From assembly GCA_947377705.1 (NCBI GenBank), contig CANCGU010000010.1, forward strand, positions 1-26,015: a stretch of DNA of 26,015 nt. The letters are read 5' to 3'. Position 1 is the first letter of the stretch. The number at the start of each line of letters is the position of its first letter. The stretch comes from Comamonadaceae bacterium (GTDB taxonomy: Bacteria; Pseudomonadota; Gammaproteobacteria; Burkholderiales; Burkholderiaceae). The position numbers were made by a program, and so were the translations under genes. Positions 25,153 to 26,015 of the stretch are shown here, piece by piece. The notes beneath the pieces are model-generated. The model was not told the DNA's origin, ran no database searches, and saw only the letters and a program-made list of their open reading frames with translations.

Positions 25153-26015
25153 ATGGCACTTACTACAGCGCAAATTCAACAAGCGTACGTAACATTCTTC
25201 AGCCGCCCAGCTGACCCAGTGGGCTTGGCTTACTGGCAAGCTTATACAGGTTCAGTTGCTGACCTGTACGCTACATTCGCTCAACAAACTGAGTACTCTG
25301 CTGCATTCAGCGGTTTGACCAGCGCTCAAAAAGTGAACGTTGTGTACCAAAACTTGTTCGGCCGTGATGCAGAAGCTACTGGCTTGCTGTACTGGGCTGG
25401 CAAAGTTGAGTCTGGTGCTATCACTGTTGCTAACTTGGCATTGGCAGTTTCTGCTGGTTCACAAGGTACTGACTTGGACACCGTGAACAGCCGCGTTTCT
25501 GCTGCTACATCTTTCTCTGCTGCTTTGGACACTCCTGCTGAAATCTTGGGCTACACAGGCGCAACTGCTAATGCAGCTGCTAAGACATGGTTGGCTGGCG
25601 TTAAGACTGCTGCTAACTTGGCTACTGCTGTTGCTGCTATCGACACTGCTACTGCAGCTGTTGTGGCCGTCGGCGGCGCTGCTGGCTCGACTTTCACGCT
25701 CACTACGGGGGTGGATTCAGTTGCTGGTACATCTGGCAACGACACTTTCAACGCAATTTTGGGCACAGGCGCAACATTGAACACGTTTGACAGTATCTCT
25801 GGTGGTGCAGGTTCAGACACTTTGAGCATTGTGGATTCAACTGGTGCTGCGTTTGCTTTGCCAGGCAGCACGACTTACTCTGGTCTTGAGACTGTCAATC
25901 TGAGCCGTTCTGCCGCGGCTGCAGACACTAGCATTGGTGTCACTGTTACTGATACAACATTCGGTACAGGCATTAAGTCACTCAATGTTGTGGAAGCAGG
26001 TTCTGCAACTAACGT
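25153..26015 (+). CDS. RsaA-like surface-layer/RTX protein with DUF4214 (N-terminus, truncated by window)
   Basis: The first 287 codons of a longer protein are present. Residues ~3-105 hold two DUF4214-type modules (AYVTFFSRPADPVGLAYWQ; VVYQNLFGRDAEATGLLYWAGKV). An alanine/threonine-rich helical stretch follows to ~175. From ~180 a threonine/serine/glycine-rich beta region begins with GTSGNDTFNA (192-201), GGAGSDTL (217-224) and YSGLETVNLS, the RTX-like calcium-binding pattern and layout seen in Caulobacter RsaA. No Sec signal is present, as expected for type I secretion through a C-terminal signal outside the window. The ATG has GAGG 9 bases upstream. Alanine is mostly GCT or GCA in the first 165 codons, unlike neighbouring genes, which suggests very high expression. 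It is probably a secreted surface-layer or adhesin protein. Confidence 0.85.
   Translation, partial: MALTTAQIQQAYVTFFSRPADPVGLAYWQAYTGSVADLYATFAQQTEYSAAFSGLTSAQKVNVVYQNLFGRDAEATGLLYWAGKVESGAITVANLALAVSAGSQGTDLDTVNSRVSAATSFSAALDTPAEILGYTGATANAAAKTWLAGVKTAANLATAVAAIDTATAAVVAVGGAAGSTFTLTTGVDSVAGTSGNDTFNAILGTGATLNTFDSISGGAGSDTLSIVDSTGAAFALPGSTTYSGLETVNLSRSAAAADTSIGVTVTDTTFGTGIKSLNVVEAGSATN

Noticed and set aside
25551..25871. Antisense open frames opposite the surface-layer gene
   Set aside because: Alanine/valine-rich mirror of the GCT/ACT codon pattern; explained by the repetitive composition of the sense gene.

Overview
The window looks like the chromosome of a Gram-negative betaproteobacterium, most likely a freshwater Comamonadaceae-type Burkholderiales (Limnohabitans/Rhodoferax-like). 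The pointers are a TRAP transporter operon, a phasin, a type III pantothenate kinase, and an RsaA-like DUF4214/RTX surface protein. The taxon is inferred from gene content, not from a marker gene.

Left flank (1-5729), housekeeping and catabolism: a minus-strand TRAP operon dctP-dctQ-dctM (dctM cut by the window edge); plus-strand rhodanese, coaX and an M20D amidohydrolase; minus-strand phasin and TetR regulator.

Polysaccharide island (5897-24948): manC, a GT4 glycosyltransferase and a polyprenyl-phosphate hexose-1-phosphate transferase run rightward (5897-9906). A FecR-domain exported protein lies on the minus strand (9912-11213). A second rightward block with overlapping or closely spaced genes follows: TPR/beta-barrel protein, Wzt-type ATPase with a C-terminal cargo domain, a 1490-residue FkbM methyltransferase/coiled-coil/triple-GT4 fusion, rmd, gmd, a Crp/Fnr regulator, a small membrane protein, another GT4, a CHASE2 class III cyclase, and the Wzm-type permease. 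ManC, Gmd and Rmd together make GDP-D-rhamnose, and Wzm/Wzt is the ABC export route. The set parallels the D-rhamnan (common polysaccharide antigen) locus of Pseudomonas aeruginosa. Here, however, a methyltransferase (candidate chain terminator) is fused to the glycosyltransferases, and a cAMP-type signalling set is interleaved with the biosynthesis genes.

Right edge (24949-26015): a roughly 200-bp regulatory region carries a near-consensus CRP operator (TGTGA-N6-TCACA) and two leader hairpins. It precedes the start of an RsaA-like surface-layer/RTX protein with N-terminal DUF4214 modules, cut by the window end.

Working model (inference): a cAMP circuit (CHASE2 cyclase, Crp-like factor, perhaps FecR/TPR-barrel envelope sensing) co-ordinates a GDP-D-rhamnose-derived surface polysaccharide with a secreted surface-layer protein that may be anchored by it, as RsaA is anchored by O-polysaccharide in Caulobacter. 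The fusion protein also carries an A10 tract at its module boundary. A one-base slip in either direction there meets a stop codon within three codons, which could release a free methyltransferase.
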